From NCBI RefSeq assembly GCF_001617365.1, contig NZ_LVJR01000112.1, positions 1 through 34,137 of the forward strand: a DNA stretch of 34,137 bases, read 5' to 3'. This document shows positions 23,437 to 31,684 of this stretch, one piece after another. The first letter of the stretch is position 1. Each line of letters starts with the position of its first letter. Made by a program: the position numbers and the translations under genes. This stretch comes from Rhodanobacter sp. FW104-R8. GTDB taxonomy: Bacteria; Pseudomonadota; Gammaproteobacteria; Xanthomonadales; Rhodanobacteraceae. The notes beneath the pieces are model-generated. The model was not told where the DNA came from. It ran no database searches and worked only from the letters and a program-made list of their open reading frames with translations.

Positions 23437-24618
23437 ATGAAGCCGTTCGGCACCCCCCATTCCGACCGCGCCATGCGCGTCCTGCTGCTCGGCGCCGGCG
23501 AACTGGGCAAGGAGGTGGCGCTCGAGCTGCAGCGCTACGCGGTGGAGGTGATCGCGGTGGATCGCTACGCGAACGCGCCGGCCATGCAGGTCGCCCACCG
23601 CAGCCACGTGGTCGACATGCTGGACGGCAAGGCGCTGCGCGCGGTGATCGAGCAGGAAAAGCCCGACCTGGTGGTGCCGGAGATCGAGGCGATCCACACG
23701 CCGACCCTGGTCGAACTGGAGAAGGAAGGCCAGCGGGTGATTCCCACTGCGCGCGCGGCGTGGCTGACCATGGACCGCGAGGGCATCCGCCGGCTGGCCG
23801 CCGAGGAACTGCGGCTGCCGACCTCGCCCTACCGTTTCTGCGACGACGAGGCGCAGTACCGCGAAGCGGTGGCCGCGATCGGCTATCCGTTCGTGATCAA
23901 GCCGGTGATGAGTTCGTCCGGCAAGGGCCAGAGCGTGGTGCGCGGCGCCGACGCGCTGCAGCGCGCGTGGGATTACGCGCAGTCCGGCGGGCGCGCGGGC
24001 AGGGGCCGGGTGATCGTGGAAGGCTTCGTCGACTTCGACTACGAGATCACCATGCTCACCGTGCGGCACGTCGACGGCGTGAGCTTCTGCGCGCCGATCG
24101 GCCACCGCCAGGAAGAGGGCGACTATCGCGAATCGTGGCAGCCGCAGCCGATGAGCGATGCCGCGCTGGCCGAGGCGCAGCGGCAGGCCGCCGCGGTCAC
24201 CGGGGCGCTGGGCGGCTGGGGCGTGTTCGGCGTGGAGTTTTTCGTCAAGGGCGACCGGGTGATCTTCTCCGAGGTCAGCCCGCGGCCGCACGATACCGGC
24301 CTGGTCACCCTGATCTCGCAGGAATTCTCCGAGTTCGCGCTGCACGCGCGGGCGATCCTCGGCCTGCCGATCCCGGTGATCCACCAGTACGGGCCGTCGG
24401 CCTCGTGCGCGGTGCTGGTCGAGGGCGAAGGCACGGGGCCGCGTTACCACGGCGTGGCCGCGGCGCTGGCCGAGCCGGATACGCAGCTGCGCATCTTCGG
24501 CAAGCCCGAGGTGAAGGGGCGCCGGCGCATGGCGGTGACGCTGGCGCGCGCCGGCACGCTGGAGGCGGCGGTGGGCAAGGCGGTGCGCGCGGCGGGGCAC
24601 CTGCGCATCGAATTGTGA
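23437..24618 (+). CDS. purT: Formate-dependent phosphoribosylglycinamide formyltransferase PurT
   Basis: A 393-residue ATP-grasp enzyme that makes formylglycinamide ribonucleotide from GAR, formate and ATP in purine synthesis, bypassing folate-dependent PurN. Motifs: [19 protein letters not shown] (N-domain), [31 protein letters not shown] (ATP-grasp lysine loop), [11 protein letters not shown], and [15 protein letters not shown] with metal ligands. The length matches E. coli PurT (392). A GGAG ribosome site precedes the ATG at 23437, and a -10-like TACAAT sits at 23404-23409. It is transcribed divergently from the SPFH operon. Confidence 0.97.
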   Translation: MKPFGTPHSDRAMRVLLLGAGELGKEVALELQRYAVEVIAVDRYANAPAMQVAHRSHVVDMLDGKALRAVIEQEKPDLVVPEIEAIHTPTLVELEKEGQRVIPTARAAWLTMDREGIRRLAAEELRLPTSPYRFCDDEAQYREAVAAIGYPFVIKPVMSSSGKGQSVVRGADALQRAWDYAQSGGRAGRGRVIVEGFVDFDYEITMLTVRHVDGVSFCAPIGHRQEEGDYRESWQPQPMSDAALAEAQRQAAAVTGALGGWGVFGVEFFVKGDRVIFSEVSPRPHDTGLVTLISQEFSEFALHARAILGLPIPVIHQYGPSASCAVLVEGEGTGPRYHGVAAALAEPDTQLRIFGKPEVKGRRRMAVTLARAGTLEAAVGKAVRAAGHLRIEL

Positions 24619-24726
24619 GTCCGGCACCGGCGCAAACCTGATGCGCTAGGCTTGGCGGAGATGGCCGTTGCCGCCTGCACGGATCAGCCGTCGGCAACGG
24701 CAACCGAGCGACAGAGGAGAGGCTGG

Positions 24727-26247
24727 ATGGAGTCAACCGGGTTTGCGCACTGGCTGGTCGTGCTGGTCGAACTGGTCACGGCCTTCGCCCTGCTGCTGCT
24801 GGCACTGGTGATCGTGGTGCTGATGGTGACCTGGGTGGTCGACCGCAACCAGACCGGCAACGCGGTGCTGCGCAACTTCCCGGTGGTCGGCCACTTCCGC
24901 TACTGGTTCCTGCACCTGGGCGAATTCTTCCGCCAGTACCTGTATTCCAGCGACCGCGAGGAGATGCCGTTCAATCGCGCGCAACGCACCTGGGTGTACC
25001 GTGCAGCGAAGAACGTCGACAACACCAACGCGTTCGGTTCCAGCCGCGACCTGCGCGCCGAGGGCGTGCCGTTCTTCGTCAACGCGCCGTTCCCCGACCT
25101 GGGCATGGACCACGTCGAGCCGGTGCCGGTGACGATCGGCCCGTACGCGCGCGAGCCGTACAGCCATGCGGCGTTCTTCAACATCTCGGCAATGAGCTTC
25201 GGCGCGCTGTCGGCGCCGGCGGTGCGCGCGCTGTCGCGCGGCGCGGCCAAGGCCGGCATCTGGATGGACACCGGCGAGGGCGGCCTGGCGCCGTACCACC
25301 TCGAAGGCGGCTGCGACATCATCTTCGAGATCGGCACCGCCAAGTACGGCGTGCGCACGCCCGACGGCAGGCTGGACGACGGCAGGCTGCTGGCGGTCTG
25401 CGCGCACCCGCAGGTGAAGATGGTCAGCATCAAGCTCGGGCAGGGCGCCAAGCCCGGCATGGGCGGCCTGCTGCCCGGCGCCAAGGTCACCGCCGAGATC
25501 GCGGCGATCCGCGGTATCCCGGTCGGCGAGGATTCGCAGAGCCCGAACCGCCACCTGGACATCGGCAACGTTTCGCAGCTGATGGACAGCATCGCGCACA
25601 TCCGCGAACTGACCGGCAAGCCGGTCGGTTTCAAGGCGGTGCTGGGCGGCGTGGAATGGATCGGCGAGCTGTGCGAGGAGGTGTGGAAGCGCGGCATCGA
25701 GAGCGCGCCGGACTTCATCATCGTCGACGGCTCCGAGGGCGGCACCGGCGCGGCGCCGCAGACCCTGATGGAGGGCGTCGGCCTGCCGCTGCACGAGGCC
25801 TTGCCGGCGCTGCTCGACATGCTGATCGTCAAGGGCCTGCGCCAGCGCATCAAGGTGGTCTGCTCGGGCAAGTGCATCACCGCCTACGACGTGGCATGGG
25901 CGCTGTCGCTGGGGGCGGATTTCGTCAACTCCGCGCGCGGCTTCATGCTGGCGCTGGGCTGCATCCAGTCGCTGCAGTGCAACCGCAACACCTGTCCCAC
26001 CGGCATCACCACGCAGGACCCGAAGCTGCAGCGCGGCCTGGTGGTCAGCGACAAGAGCGAGCGGGTATTCCACTACGCGAAGAACCTGATGCACGAGGTC
26101 GGCATCATCGCGCACAGCTGCGGCGTCAGCGAGCCGCGCCAGCTCAACCGCAGCCACTGCCGCGTGGTCGGCGACGACGGGTTGTCGATCCCGCTGGAGA
26201 AGCTGTTTCCGTATCCGCAGGCAGGCGCCCGGCCCCTGGTCGGATAA
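24727..26247 (+). CDS. Membrane-anchored FMN-binding glutamate synthase-like protein
   Basis: A 506-residue protein with an N-terminal membrane helix (LVTAFALLLLALVIVVLMVTWVV), followed by a domain equivalent to the FMN-binding TIM barrel of the glutamate synthase large subunit. Visible parts are FFNISAMSFGALSAPAVRAL, TGEGGLAPYHLEGG, IKLGQGAKPGMGG, IIVDGSEGGTGAAPQ and ALGCIQSLQCNRNTCPTGI, which keeps the three-cysteine [3Fe-4S] pattern. The glutaminase and C-terminal beta-helix domains of GltB are missing, so it cannot use glutamine by itself. The family is widespread and its physiological reaction is unknown. The ATG at 24727 follows GGAGAGG. A REP-like palindrome begins right at its stop codon. 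Confidence 0.9.
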   Translation: MESTGFAHWLVVLVELVTAFALLLLALVIVVLMVTWVVDRNQTGNAVLRNFPVVGHFRYWFLHLGEFFRQYLYSSDREEMPFNRAQRTWVYRAAKNVDNTNAFGSSRDLRAEGVPFFVNAPFPDLGMDHVEPVPVTIGPYAREPYSHAAFFNISAMSFGALSAPAVRALSRGAAKAGIWMDTGEGGLAPYHLEGGCDIIFEIGTAKYGVRTPDGRLDDGRLLAVCAHPQVKMVSIKLGQGAKPGMGGLLPGAKVTAEIAAIRGIPVGEDSQSPNRHLDIGNVSQLMDSIAHIRELTGKPVGFKAVLGGVEWIGELCEEVWKRGIESAPDFIIVDGSEGGTGAAPQTLMEGVGLPLHEALPALLDMLIVKGLRQRIKVVCSGKCITAYDVAWALSLGADFVNSARGFMLALGCIQSLQCNRNTCPTGITTQDPKLQRGLVVSDKSERVFHYAKNLMHEVGIIAHSCGVSEPRQLNRSHCRVVGDDGLSIPLEKLFPYPQAGARPLVG

Positions 26248-26281
26248 CCGTAGGAGCCCGCTAGCTAGCGGGCTCCTACGG
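26248..26281. repeat. Perfect REP-like palindrome, possible bidirectional terminator
   Basis: A 34-base perfect palindrome with 17-base arms, CCGTAGGAGCCCGCTAG and its reverse complement, and no loop. The GTAGGAGC core resembles extragenic palindromes common in Pseudomonas, Stenotrophomonas and Rhodanobacter relatives. It sits between two convergent genes: it starts at the base after the stop of the FMN protein gene, and the bpt stop codon (TAG, 26278 to 26276) is part of it. It could stop transcription from both sides, although there is no U-run. Confidence 0.8.
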
Positions 26282-26983
26282 CATGGTCTGCCAGCCATCG
26301 CCCGTGCGTATCTGCAGCGGCCTGAAGCGGCGCTTGTAGTCCATCTTCGGGTGGCCGTCGATCCAGAAGCCCAGGTACAGCCACGGCAGGCCGCGGCGGC
26401 GGGCCAGTTCCACCTGCTGCAGGATCGCGCAGGTGCCGAGCCCGCGTGCGGTTTCGTCGGGGTCGTAGAACGTGTAGACGGCCGAGACGCCGTTGAGGCA
26501 GACGTCGGTGACCGCCACCGCGAGCAGGCGTTCGTCCCGGCGCAGTTCCAGGAACAGGGTGGGGCTCCACGGCGCGGTGAGGAAGCGGCGGAAGTCGCTA
26601 GCCTCGGCGTCGTCCATGCCGCCGCCGGCGTGGCGGCTCTGCAGGTAGCGCTCGTACAGCGCGTGGCGTTCGCGGTTGTAGCCGGGAATCGATTCGCTAA
26701 GGACGAGATCGGCGTTGCGTTTCAGGCAGCGCCGCTGCGCGCGGTCCGGCTGGAAGTTCGCCACGTCGATGCGGCACGGCGTGCAGGCATGGCACTGCGG
26801 GCAGTTCGGAAAATACAGGTGGCCGCCGGCACGGCGGAAACCGCGTTCCAGCGCCGGGCCGTACAGCTTGTCGAGGTTCGGCGCGGCCGGGTCCAGCACC
26901 AGGTTCTGCGCCGTGCGGTCGGCGTAGTAGCCGCACGCATGGGGCAGGGTCTGGAACAGGCGGACTTGGTCGGAGCGGCGCAT
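26276..26983 (-). CDS. bpt: Aspartate/glutamate leucyltransferase (arginyl-tRNA-transferase-like)
   Basis: A 235-residue N-end-rule aminoacyltransferase that adds leucine from Leu-tRNA to proteins with N-terminal Asp or Glu, marking them for ClpAP. The N-terminal motif CGYYADRTAQNLVLDP and the cysteine cluster CPQCHACTPCRIDV are diagnostic of the ATE/Bpt family. The C-terminal GNAT-like part has VYTFYDPDETARGLGTCAILQQVELAR and LPWLYLGFWIDGHPKMDYK. The stop codon is supplied by the adjoining palindrome. The neighbouring gene downstream is convergent. Confidence 0.95.
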   Translation of the reverse strand: MRRSDQVRLFQTLPHACGYYADRTAQNLVLDPAAPNLDKLYGPALERGFRRAGGHLYFPNCPQCHACTPCRIDVANFQPDRAQRRCLKRNADLVLSESIPGYNRERHALYERYLQSRHAGGGMDDAEASDFRRFLTAPWSPTLFLELRRDERLLAVAVTDVCLNGVSAVYTFYDPDETARGLGTCAILQQVELARRRGLPWLYLGFWIDGHPKMDYKRRFRPLQIRTGDGWQTMP

Positions 26984-27024
26984 TCCCCGATTCTATGCCG
27001 CCCATGGCGGCACCGCATCCCGGT

Positions 27025-27417
27025 TCAGATCACCCGCAGGAAGCGCAGCATCAGCATGGCGAACGTGGCCAGCACCGCCAGCAGCACGATCCGGCGCACG
27101 CGCGCCACCGTGCCGGCGCGCCGGTCGGCCGGGGTGGGATCGCGCTCGGCGGCCAGTTCCTCGCCGTAGCGGATCGTCGGCTCGATGCCGATCTCGCGCA
27201 GCAGCGCGCGGGCCCGGGCGTAGTCGTCGGCACGGGTGATCCACACCTGCGCCCAGCGGCTGCGGTCGTCCTGCCGCTGCGCATAGCTGAAGCGCTGGTA
27301 GCTTGGCCGGTTGTAGTTGGAGCGGTTTTCCACGGTGGCCGCGATGCCGTGCTCGGCCATCAGGGCGACCACGGTGTCGATGTTTTCCGGCCGGGGCGAG
27401 GTATAGATCTGGCGCAT
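27025..27417 (-). CDS. DUF2007-like small protein ('pathogenicity-like')
   Basis: A 130-residue protein. The first 75 residues resemble the DUF2007 putative signal-transducing domain: MRQIYTSPRPENIDTVVALM, HGIAATVENRS and VWITRADDYARARALLREIGI. A basic stretch and one membrane helix (RRIVLLAVLATFAMLML) end the protein, so the domain is cytoplasmic and tail-anchored. In Xanthomonads such proteins carry the label pathogenicity-like, without a known mechanism. The ATG at 27417 is 14 bases after the tesB stop, so it is likely cotranscribed with tesB. Confidence 0.8.
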   Translation of the reverse strand: MRQIYTSPRPENIDTVVALMAEHGIAATVENRSNYNRPSYQRFSYAQRQDDRSRWAQVWITRADDYARARALLREIGIEPTIRYGEELAAERDPTPADRRAGTVARVRRIVLLAVLATFAMLMLRFLRVI

Positions 27418-27431
27418 GGTGGACAGTCTAC

Positions 27432-28298
27432 TCAGTCGCCGCGCACACGGATCAGCCCTTCTTGCGCGGTGGAGGCCACCAGCCGGCCGTCGCGGCTGAA
27501 GATCTGCCCGCGCGCCAGCCCGCGGCCGCCCTGCGCCGTGGGGCTGTCGAACGAGTACAGCAGCCATTCGTCGACCCGGAACGGGCGGTGGAACCACAAC
27601 GCGTGGTCGAGGCTGGCCATCTGCACGTTGTGGGTCATGTAGGAGATGCCGTGGGGCAGGGTGGCGGTGCCGATCAGGTGGAAATCCGAGGCGTAGGCCA
27701 GCAGCGCGCGGTGCAGGATCGCCGAATCGTCGATCGGCGAGGTCAGCTTGAACCAGATGTGCTGGATCGGCGGCCGCTTGACCGGGTGCAGCTCGTCGCG
27801 CGGCCATACCTGGCGGAACTCGAACGGGCCGTCGATGCCGAGCCAGCGCTGCAGCTTCACCGGCAGCCGCGCCAGTTCCCCGGCGGGCAGCGGGTGCAGC
27901 GGCTCGATGTCTTCCGGCGCAGGCACCTCGGGCATGCTGGTCTGGTGTTCCACGCCCGGCTCGGGCGCCTGGAACGAGATCGAGCCGTTCAGGATCGGCT
28001 GGCCGTGCTGGATCGCCACCACCCGGCGCGAGGAGAACGTGCCGCCGTCGCGGGTGCGTTCCACGTTGTAGACGATCGGCGCTTCGATGTCGCCGGCGCG
28101 CAGGAAGTAGGCGTGCAGCGAATGCGCCTCGCGCGACGGATCGACCGTCTTCTGCGCCGCCGCCAGCGCCTGCCCCAGCACCTGGCCGCCGAACACGAAA
28201 CGGGTGCCGATGTCGCGGCTCTGGCCGCGGAACAGGTTGTCCTCCAGCCGCTCCAGTCGCAGCAGCTCGACAAGTTCGGCAACGTGGTCTTCGCTCAT
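27432..28298 (-). CDS. tesB: Acyl-CoA thioesterase II
   Basis: A 288-residue double-hotdog enzyme that hydrolyses medium and long acyl-CoAs to free fatty acid and CoA. It shows RDIGTRFVFGGQVLGQALAAA, AHSLHAYFLRAGD, SFQAPEPG, MASLDHALWFHRPFR with the catalytic Asp, and SPTAQGGRGLARGQIF with the Thr/Gln region, ending in STAQEGLIR. The length equals E. coli TesB (286). The start is the ATG at 28298. The DUF2007-like gene follows closely. Confidence 0.96.
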   Translation of the reverse strand: MSEDHVAELVELLRLERLEDNLFRGQSRDIGTRFVFGGQVLGQALAAAQKTVDPSREAHSLHAYFLRAGDIEAPIVYNVERTRDGGTFSSRRVVAIQHGQPILNGSISFQAPEPGVEHQTSMPEVPAPEDIEPLHPLPAGELARLPVKLQRWLGIDGPFEFRQVWPRDELHPVKRPPIQHIWFKLTSPIDDSAILHRALLAYASDFHLIGTATLPHGISYMTHNVQMASLDHALWFHRPFRVDEWLLYSFDSPTAQGGRGLARGQIFSRDGRLVASTAQEGLIRVRGD

Positions 28299-28394
28299 GG
28301 CGTGTCCTTGCAGGGGTTCGCCAGTATAGCGGCGGCCCCGTGCCCGGATATCGGCGCCCCGCCGTATGGGCGAAGCGGCCGAGCGGAGTGCCGG

Positions 28395-29429
28395 TCACGC
28401 TGGGCGTTCCGTCGCGGCCCACAGCCGCCGCGCTTCCTCGGCGATCACGTCGGGACGCTCCTCGGGCCAGAACAGCTTGCTGCCCGTGAGTTGGCGCACG
28501 CCCAGCGAGCGGCCGAAGGCGCGGTCGAGGAAACCGGGGTTGCCGGGGGAAAAGATCGTGTCGGCGCTGCCCCACACGATGCGCACCGGCACGCGGGATC
28601 GCGCGAGTGCGTGGCCGATGCCGGCGAGAGCGTTCCGTTCCAGCGCGATCGCGTAGGCGTGCGCAAAGCTGCGGCTGCGCCGGGATGCCAGCAGCGGCGC
28701 GAAGTAGGTTTCGATGGCCTCGTCGGTGGGATGCGCGGGGTCGGCGTAGCACATGCCGCCGATGCCTGCGGCCGAACGCGCCAGGGCATGGTCGCGGCGC
28801 CACGTGCCCAGCCATTCGTCGACGAAGCGCTCTTGCTTCGCCAGCGCGATCACCGGCAGGAGCGCCGGCGGCGGGCTGTCTGCCTCGGTGTCGCAGTTGG
28901 TCAGCAGCAGGCTGCGCACGCGCCCGGGATGGTGCGCGAGCAGTAATTGCGCCACGGCGCCGCCGCTGTCGTTGGCGACCACGTCGGCGCGCTCGACCTG
29001 CAGGGCGTCGAGCAGGGCGACGAGCATGGCGACCTGCGCGTCGGGCGCGCAGGATTGCCCGTCGGCAACCTCGGTGTAGCCCATGCCGAGGAAATCGGGC
29101 GCGATGCAGCGCCGGTACGCTGCCAGCCGGTCGAGCGCGCCGCGCCACTGGAAACCGTTGAGCGGGAAACCGTGCAGGAACAGCGCCGCCGGCCCGTTGC
29201 CACGCTCGACGTGGGCGATGCGACCGAATGCGGTACAGGTATAGCGGCGCGCGGCGTGGAAGCGTGCCGCGTCCATCGCCACGCGTCCGGCCGGCGGCGA
29301 CGACGCGCAACCGGCGAGGCCGCCCGCGCCCAGGCCGGCGAGCACGCCCGCGGACAGGGCGAGGAAGCGGCGCCGGTCGATGCCCGGCGCCACCAGCCGT
29401 GCCATGGATGATGGCGAGTGGCCGCTCAC
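28395..29429 (-). CDS. Tat-exported alpha/beta hydrolase (dehalogenase-like)
   Basis: A 344-residue alpha/beta-hydrolase. The N-terminus carries a twin-arginine signal (DRRRFLALSAGVLAGL) and a lipobox-like LAGC at residues 38-41, suggesting a folded, lipid-anchored periplasmic protein. The fold shows LFLHGFPLNGFQW (oxyanion region), DFLGMGYTE and VVANDSGGAVAQLLL. The elbow has Asp instead of Ser as nucleophile, as in haloalkane and fluoroacetate dehalogenases and epoxide hydrolases. VRIVWGSADTIF follows; the catalytic histidine is not obvious in the usual place. I start at GTG 29429, which overlaps the upstream stop (GTGA) and has GGAAG before it; ATG 29405 is the alternative. The substrate is unknown. 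Confidence 0.82.
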   Translation of the reverse strand: MSGHSPSSMARLVAPGIDRRRFLALSAGVLAGLGAGGLAGCASSPPAGRVAMDAARFHAARRYTCTAFGRIAHVERGNGPAALFLHGFPLNGFQWRGALDRLAAYRRCIAPDFLGMGYTEVADGQSCAPDAQVAMLVALLDALQVERADVVANDSGGAVAQLLLAHHPGRVRSLLLTNCDTEADSPPPALLPVIALAKQERFVDEWLGTWRRDHALARSAAGIGGMCYADPAHPTDEAIETYFAPLLASRRSRSFAHAYAIALERNALAGIGHALARSRVPVRIVWGSADTIFSPGNPGFLDRAFGRSLGVRQLTGSKLFWPEERPDVIAEEARRLWAATERPA

Positions 29430-29563
29430 GACTGCGCTTCCGCCTCGCGCAGTTTCTGCGCGCATTCCTCGCAGCAGACTTCGACGGTGCGGCCGCCGAT
29501 GGTGACCTGGATGGCGTTGCCGTCGAGCGGGTAGTCGCAGGCGGCGCAGGTTTTCTCGTTCAT
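29426..29563 (-). CDS. 45-residue two-CxxC metal-binding protein
   Basis: A tiny protein with CAACDYPLDG near its start and VEVCCEECAQKL near its end: two cysteine pairs that could form a zinc-ribbon or YHS/TRASH-like metal knuckle. Small metal-binding proteins of this type occur beside many enzymes and copper genes. GGAG lies 8 bases before the ATG at 29563. Its stop overlaps the GTG of the Tat-exported hydrolase, so the two are probably translationally coupled. The function is unknown; metal sensing or delivery is a guess. Confidence 0.75.
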   Translation of the reverse strand: MNEKTCAACDYPLDGNAIQVTIGGRTVEVCCEECAQKLREAEAQS

Positions 29564-29647
29564 GGTGGATCTCCGGTGGATGCCCGCGATCGGGCAGGCA
29601 CAGGAGACCACCGGCGGCCATCGGCGGCTGTCAGGATCTTTAGCGAT

Positions 29648-30484
29648 TCACGACGTCTTGGCCAGCGCGGTCTGGCGGAATGCGCTGGGCGTGCGGCCGT
29701 AGGCCTGGCGGAACGCGGCACTGAAATGGCTGTGGCTGGAGAAGCCCAGGTCCAGCGCCAGCGCGGCGACGTCCTCGCAGCCGGCGATCAGGTCCAGTGC
29801 GCGCGCCAGCCGCAGGCGCAGGTGGTAGCGGTACAGCGGCATGCCCTCGACCTGCTGGAAGGCCTGGGTGAGGTAGACCGGCGAACCGCCAACCTCCGCC
29901 GCGATCTCCGCCAGCGTCCAGCGCCGGGTGAGGTCGCCGGCCAGCCGCAGCTTCGCGCGGTCCACCAGCCGCTGCCGTGCGCGGGTCGCGCCGGGCGCGT
30001 GGGCGGTGCGCGGGCCGAGGCTGCGGCACACCAGGGTCAGCACCAGGCTCTCCGCTTCCAGCGGCTCGATGCCGCCGCTGCGCAGGCTGTGGCGCAGCAG
30101 CGCCACCAGCACCTGCGCGCGCTCGTCGATGCGCAGCGCCTGGTGGCGGAATGCGGGTTCGTCGCGCCGCTGCAGCAACGCGGCCGGCGCCAGCTCGCGC
30201 AGCAGCGCCGGCGACACCGCCAGCGACAGGCTGGCGTCGCCGCCGGCCACCGGATGGCTGACCTGGTAGCCCTCGCCGGCGTTGAAGAACAGCACGTGGT
30301 TGGCGTCGGCCACCGACTGCGTGCTGCCGACGTGGCGCAGGTACAGGCCGCGGTAGGGGAACACCAGTTGGGTGGCGGTGGCGCATTCCTCGGCGCTGCG
30401 ATGGCGGCAGGCGCCGCGGCAGCCCACGTCGTGCACCGCGACGGTGGTCGATTGCAGCAGCGGCTGGACATCGAACTGCGGCAT
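29648..30484 (-). CDS. AraC-family transcriptional regulator
   Basis: A 278-residue regulator. The N-terminal half looks like a cupin-type sensing domain (TQLVFPYRGLYLRHVG, NHVLFFNAGEGYQVSHPV). The C-terminal third has the double helix-turn-helix of the AraC family: WTLAEIAAEVGGSPVYLTQAFQ, then VEGMPLYRYHLRLRLARAL and ALDLGFSSHSHFSAAFRQAYGRTPSAFR. The ATG at 30484 removes a 23-residue upstream extension. It is 84 bases upstream of the CxxC/hydrolase pair on the same strand and may control it. The effector is unknown. Confidence 0.92.
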   Translation of the reverse strand: MPQFDVQPLLQSTTVAVHDVGCRGACRHRSAEECATATQLVFPYRGLYLRHVGSTQSVADANHVLFFNAGEGYQVSHPVAGGDASLSLAVSPALLRELAPAALLQRRDEPAFRHQALRIDERAQVLVALLRHSLRSGGIEPLEAESLVLTLVCRSLGPRTAHAPGATRARQRLVDRAKLRLAGDLTRRWTLAEIAAEVGGSPVYLTQAFQQVEGMPLYRYHLRLRLARALDLIAGCEDVAALALDLGFSSHSHFSAAFRQAYGRTPSAFRQTALAKTS

Positions 30485-30512
30485 GGCGGCGGCTCGAAAG
30501 GGGCGAGGCAGT

Positions 30513-31067
30513 CTAGCGCAGCCGCTGCAGGCCGCAGGCCGGGACGATGGCATCCCATGGAAACCGCGGGCCGGGGTCGAGCTTGCGGCGGATCTGCAGC
30601 GCGGGGTCGTCGCTGGCCGGCATCAGCGCGGTGTCCAGGTCCTCGTGCCCGGCGATCTGCCGCAGGTGCGGGAATTCCACGCGCAACCGCGCCAGCAGGG
30701 CGCCCAGTGCGGCGATCTGGGCTTCGCCGTAAGGCTCGTCCATCTGCTGGTGATGCGAATCCCACCAGTGCGGATAGCGCCCGAGGTTGACCAGCTCGAT
30801 GCCGATCGAGTTCGGGTTGTGCCCGCGCACGTGGTTCGCCACGCGGGTGCCGGGCACGTAGCGCAGCACGGTGCCGTCGCGGTCGACGTAGTAGTGGCCG
30901 CTGTTGCCGGTACCGCTGGCGTGCAACACCCTTTCGCCATATTCGCGCGCCGTCGCCAGGTCGGGCAGTTCGGTGCAGTGGATCACCACCAGCTCGACCG
31001 CCGCGGCTGGGCGCTCCGGCAGCAGGTCGACGTAGGGCAGCGGCTGGTCGCGGAGGGTCAGGGGCAT
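30513..31067 (-). CDS. N-acetylmuramoyl-L-alanine amidase, AmpD/AmiD-like (amidase_2)
   Basis: A 184-residue zinc amidase that cleaves the muramic acid-L-Ala bond of peptidoglycan fragments. LVVIHCTE (first zinc His, residue 30), SGHYYVDRDGTV, ANHVRGHNPNSIGIELVN and IAGHEDLD with RRKLDPGPRFPW fit the amidase_2/AmpD fold. There is no signal peptide, which favours a cytosolic AmpD-like role in cell-wall recycling over periplasmic AmiD. No ampG or beta-lactamase gene is nearby. It is divergent from the small hydrolase-rlmKL pair. Confidence 0.9.
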   Translation of the reverse strand: MPLTLRDQPLPYVDLLPERPAAAVELVVIHCTELPDLATAREYGERVLHASGTGNSGHYYVDRDGTVLRYVPGTRVANHVRGHNPNSIGIELVNLGRYPHWWDSHHQQMDEPYGEAQIAALGALLARLRVEFPHLRQIAGHEDLDTALMPASDDPALQIRRKLDPGPRFPWDAIVPACGLQRLR

Positions 31068-31156
31068 CGGCCAAGTCTCGCATGCGGCAGGCGGGGGCGG
31101 AAACGCCGCCTGTTACCATGCACGCCTTGCCTCCTGCAGCTTTCATGGAGACCGCC

Positions 31157-31684
31157 ATGCGCGGCCAGATCATTCTTTCGCACGGCTCGGATTCCGGCCC
31201 GGACGCCACCAAGGTCAGCGCGCTGGCCGCGCTGGCCGAGTCGCTGGGCTGGCACACGCAGCGGCCGGACTACCGCGCCGACGACGCGCGCGGCCACGCC
31301 GCGTCGGTGGCGCCGCGGATCGCCCGCCTGCGCGCCACCATCGAGGCGCTGGAGGCGCCGCCGCTGCTGGTCGGCTCCAGCATGGGCGCGTTCGTCTCCG
31401 GCCTGGTCTCGCTGGACGTGCCGGTGGCCGGTTTGCTGTTGCTGGCCACGCCGAGCAAGATCCCCGGCTACGCGCGCAAGTTCGACCTGCGCCCGGGTGT
31501 GCCCACGCTGCTGATCCACGGCTGGCGCGACGAGGTCTGCCCGCTGCCCGGCGTGCATGCGTTCGCCGCCCGGCGCCGGCTGCCGCTGCTGGTGCTGGAC
31601 GACGACCATCGGCTGGGCGCCAGCATGGATACGATCGCCGCGCAGTTCCGGCTGCAGTTGGACTGGCTGGCGATGGCCGCATGA
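31157..31684 (+). CDS. Small alpha/beta-hydrolase (YqiA/RBBP9-like)
   Basis: A 175-residue minimal alpha/beta-hydrolase. IILSHGSDSGPDATKV opens the fold, LLVGSSMGAFVSGL holds nucleophile Ser75, LIHGWRDEVCP provides the acid and LVLDDDHRLG the histidine, so the triad looks complete. The pattern is that of YqiA/KANL3-type esterases with unknown natural substrate. The ATG at 31157 is chosen because GGAG lies 6 bases upstream; an ATG at 31145 would add META. Its stop overlaps the rlmKL start (ATGA). Confidence 0.85.
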   Translation: MRGQIILSHGSDSGPDATKVSALAALAESLGWHTQRPDYRADDARGHAASVAPRIARLRATIEALEAPPLLVGSSMGAFVSGLVSLDVPVAGLLLLATPSKIPGYARKFDLRPGVPTLLIHGWRDEVCPLPGVHAFAARRRLPLLVLDDDHRLGASMDTIAAQFRLQLDWLAMAA

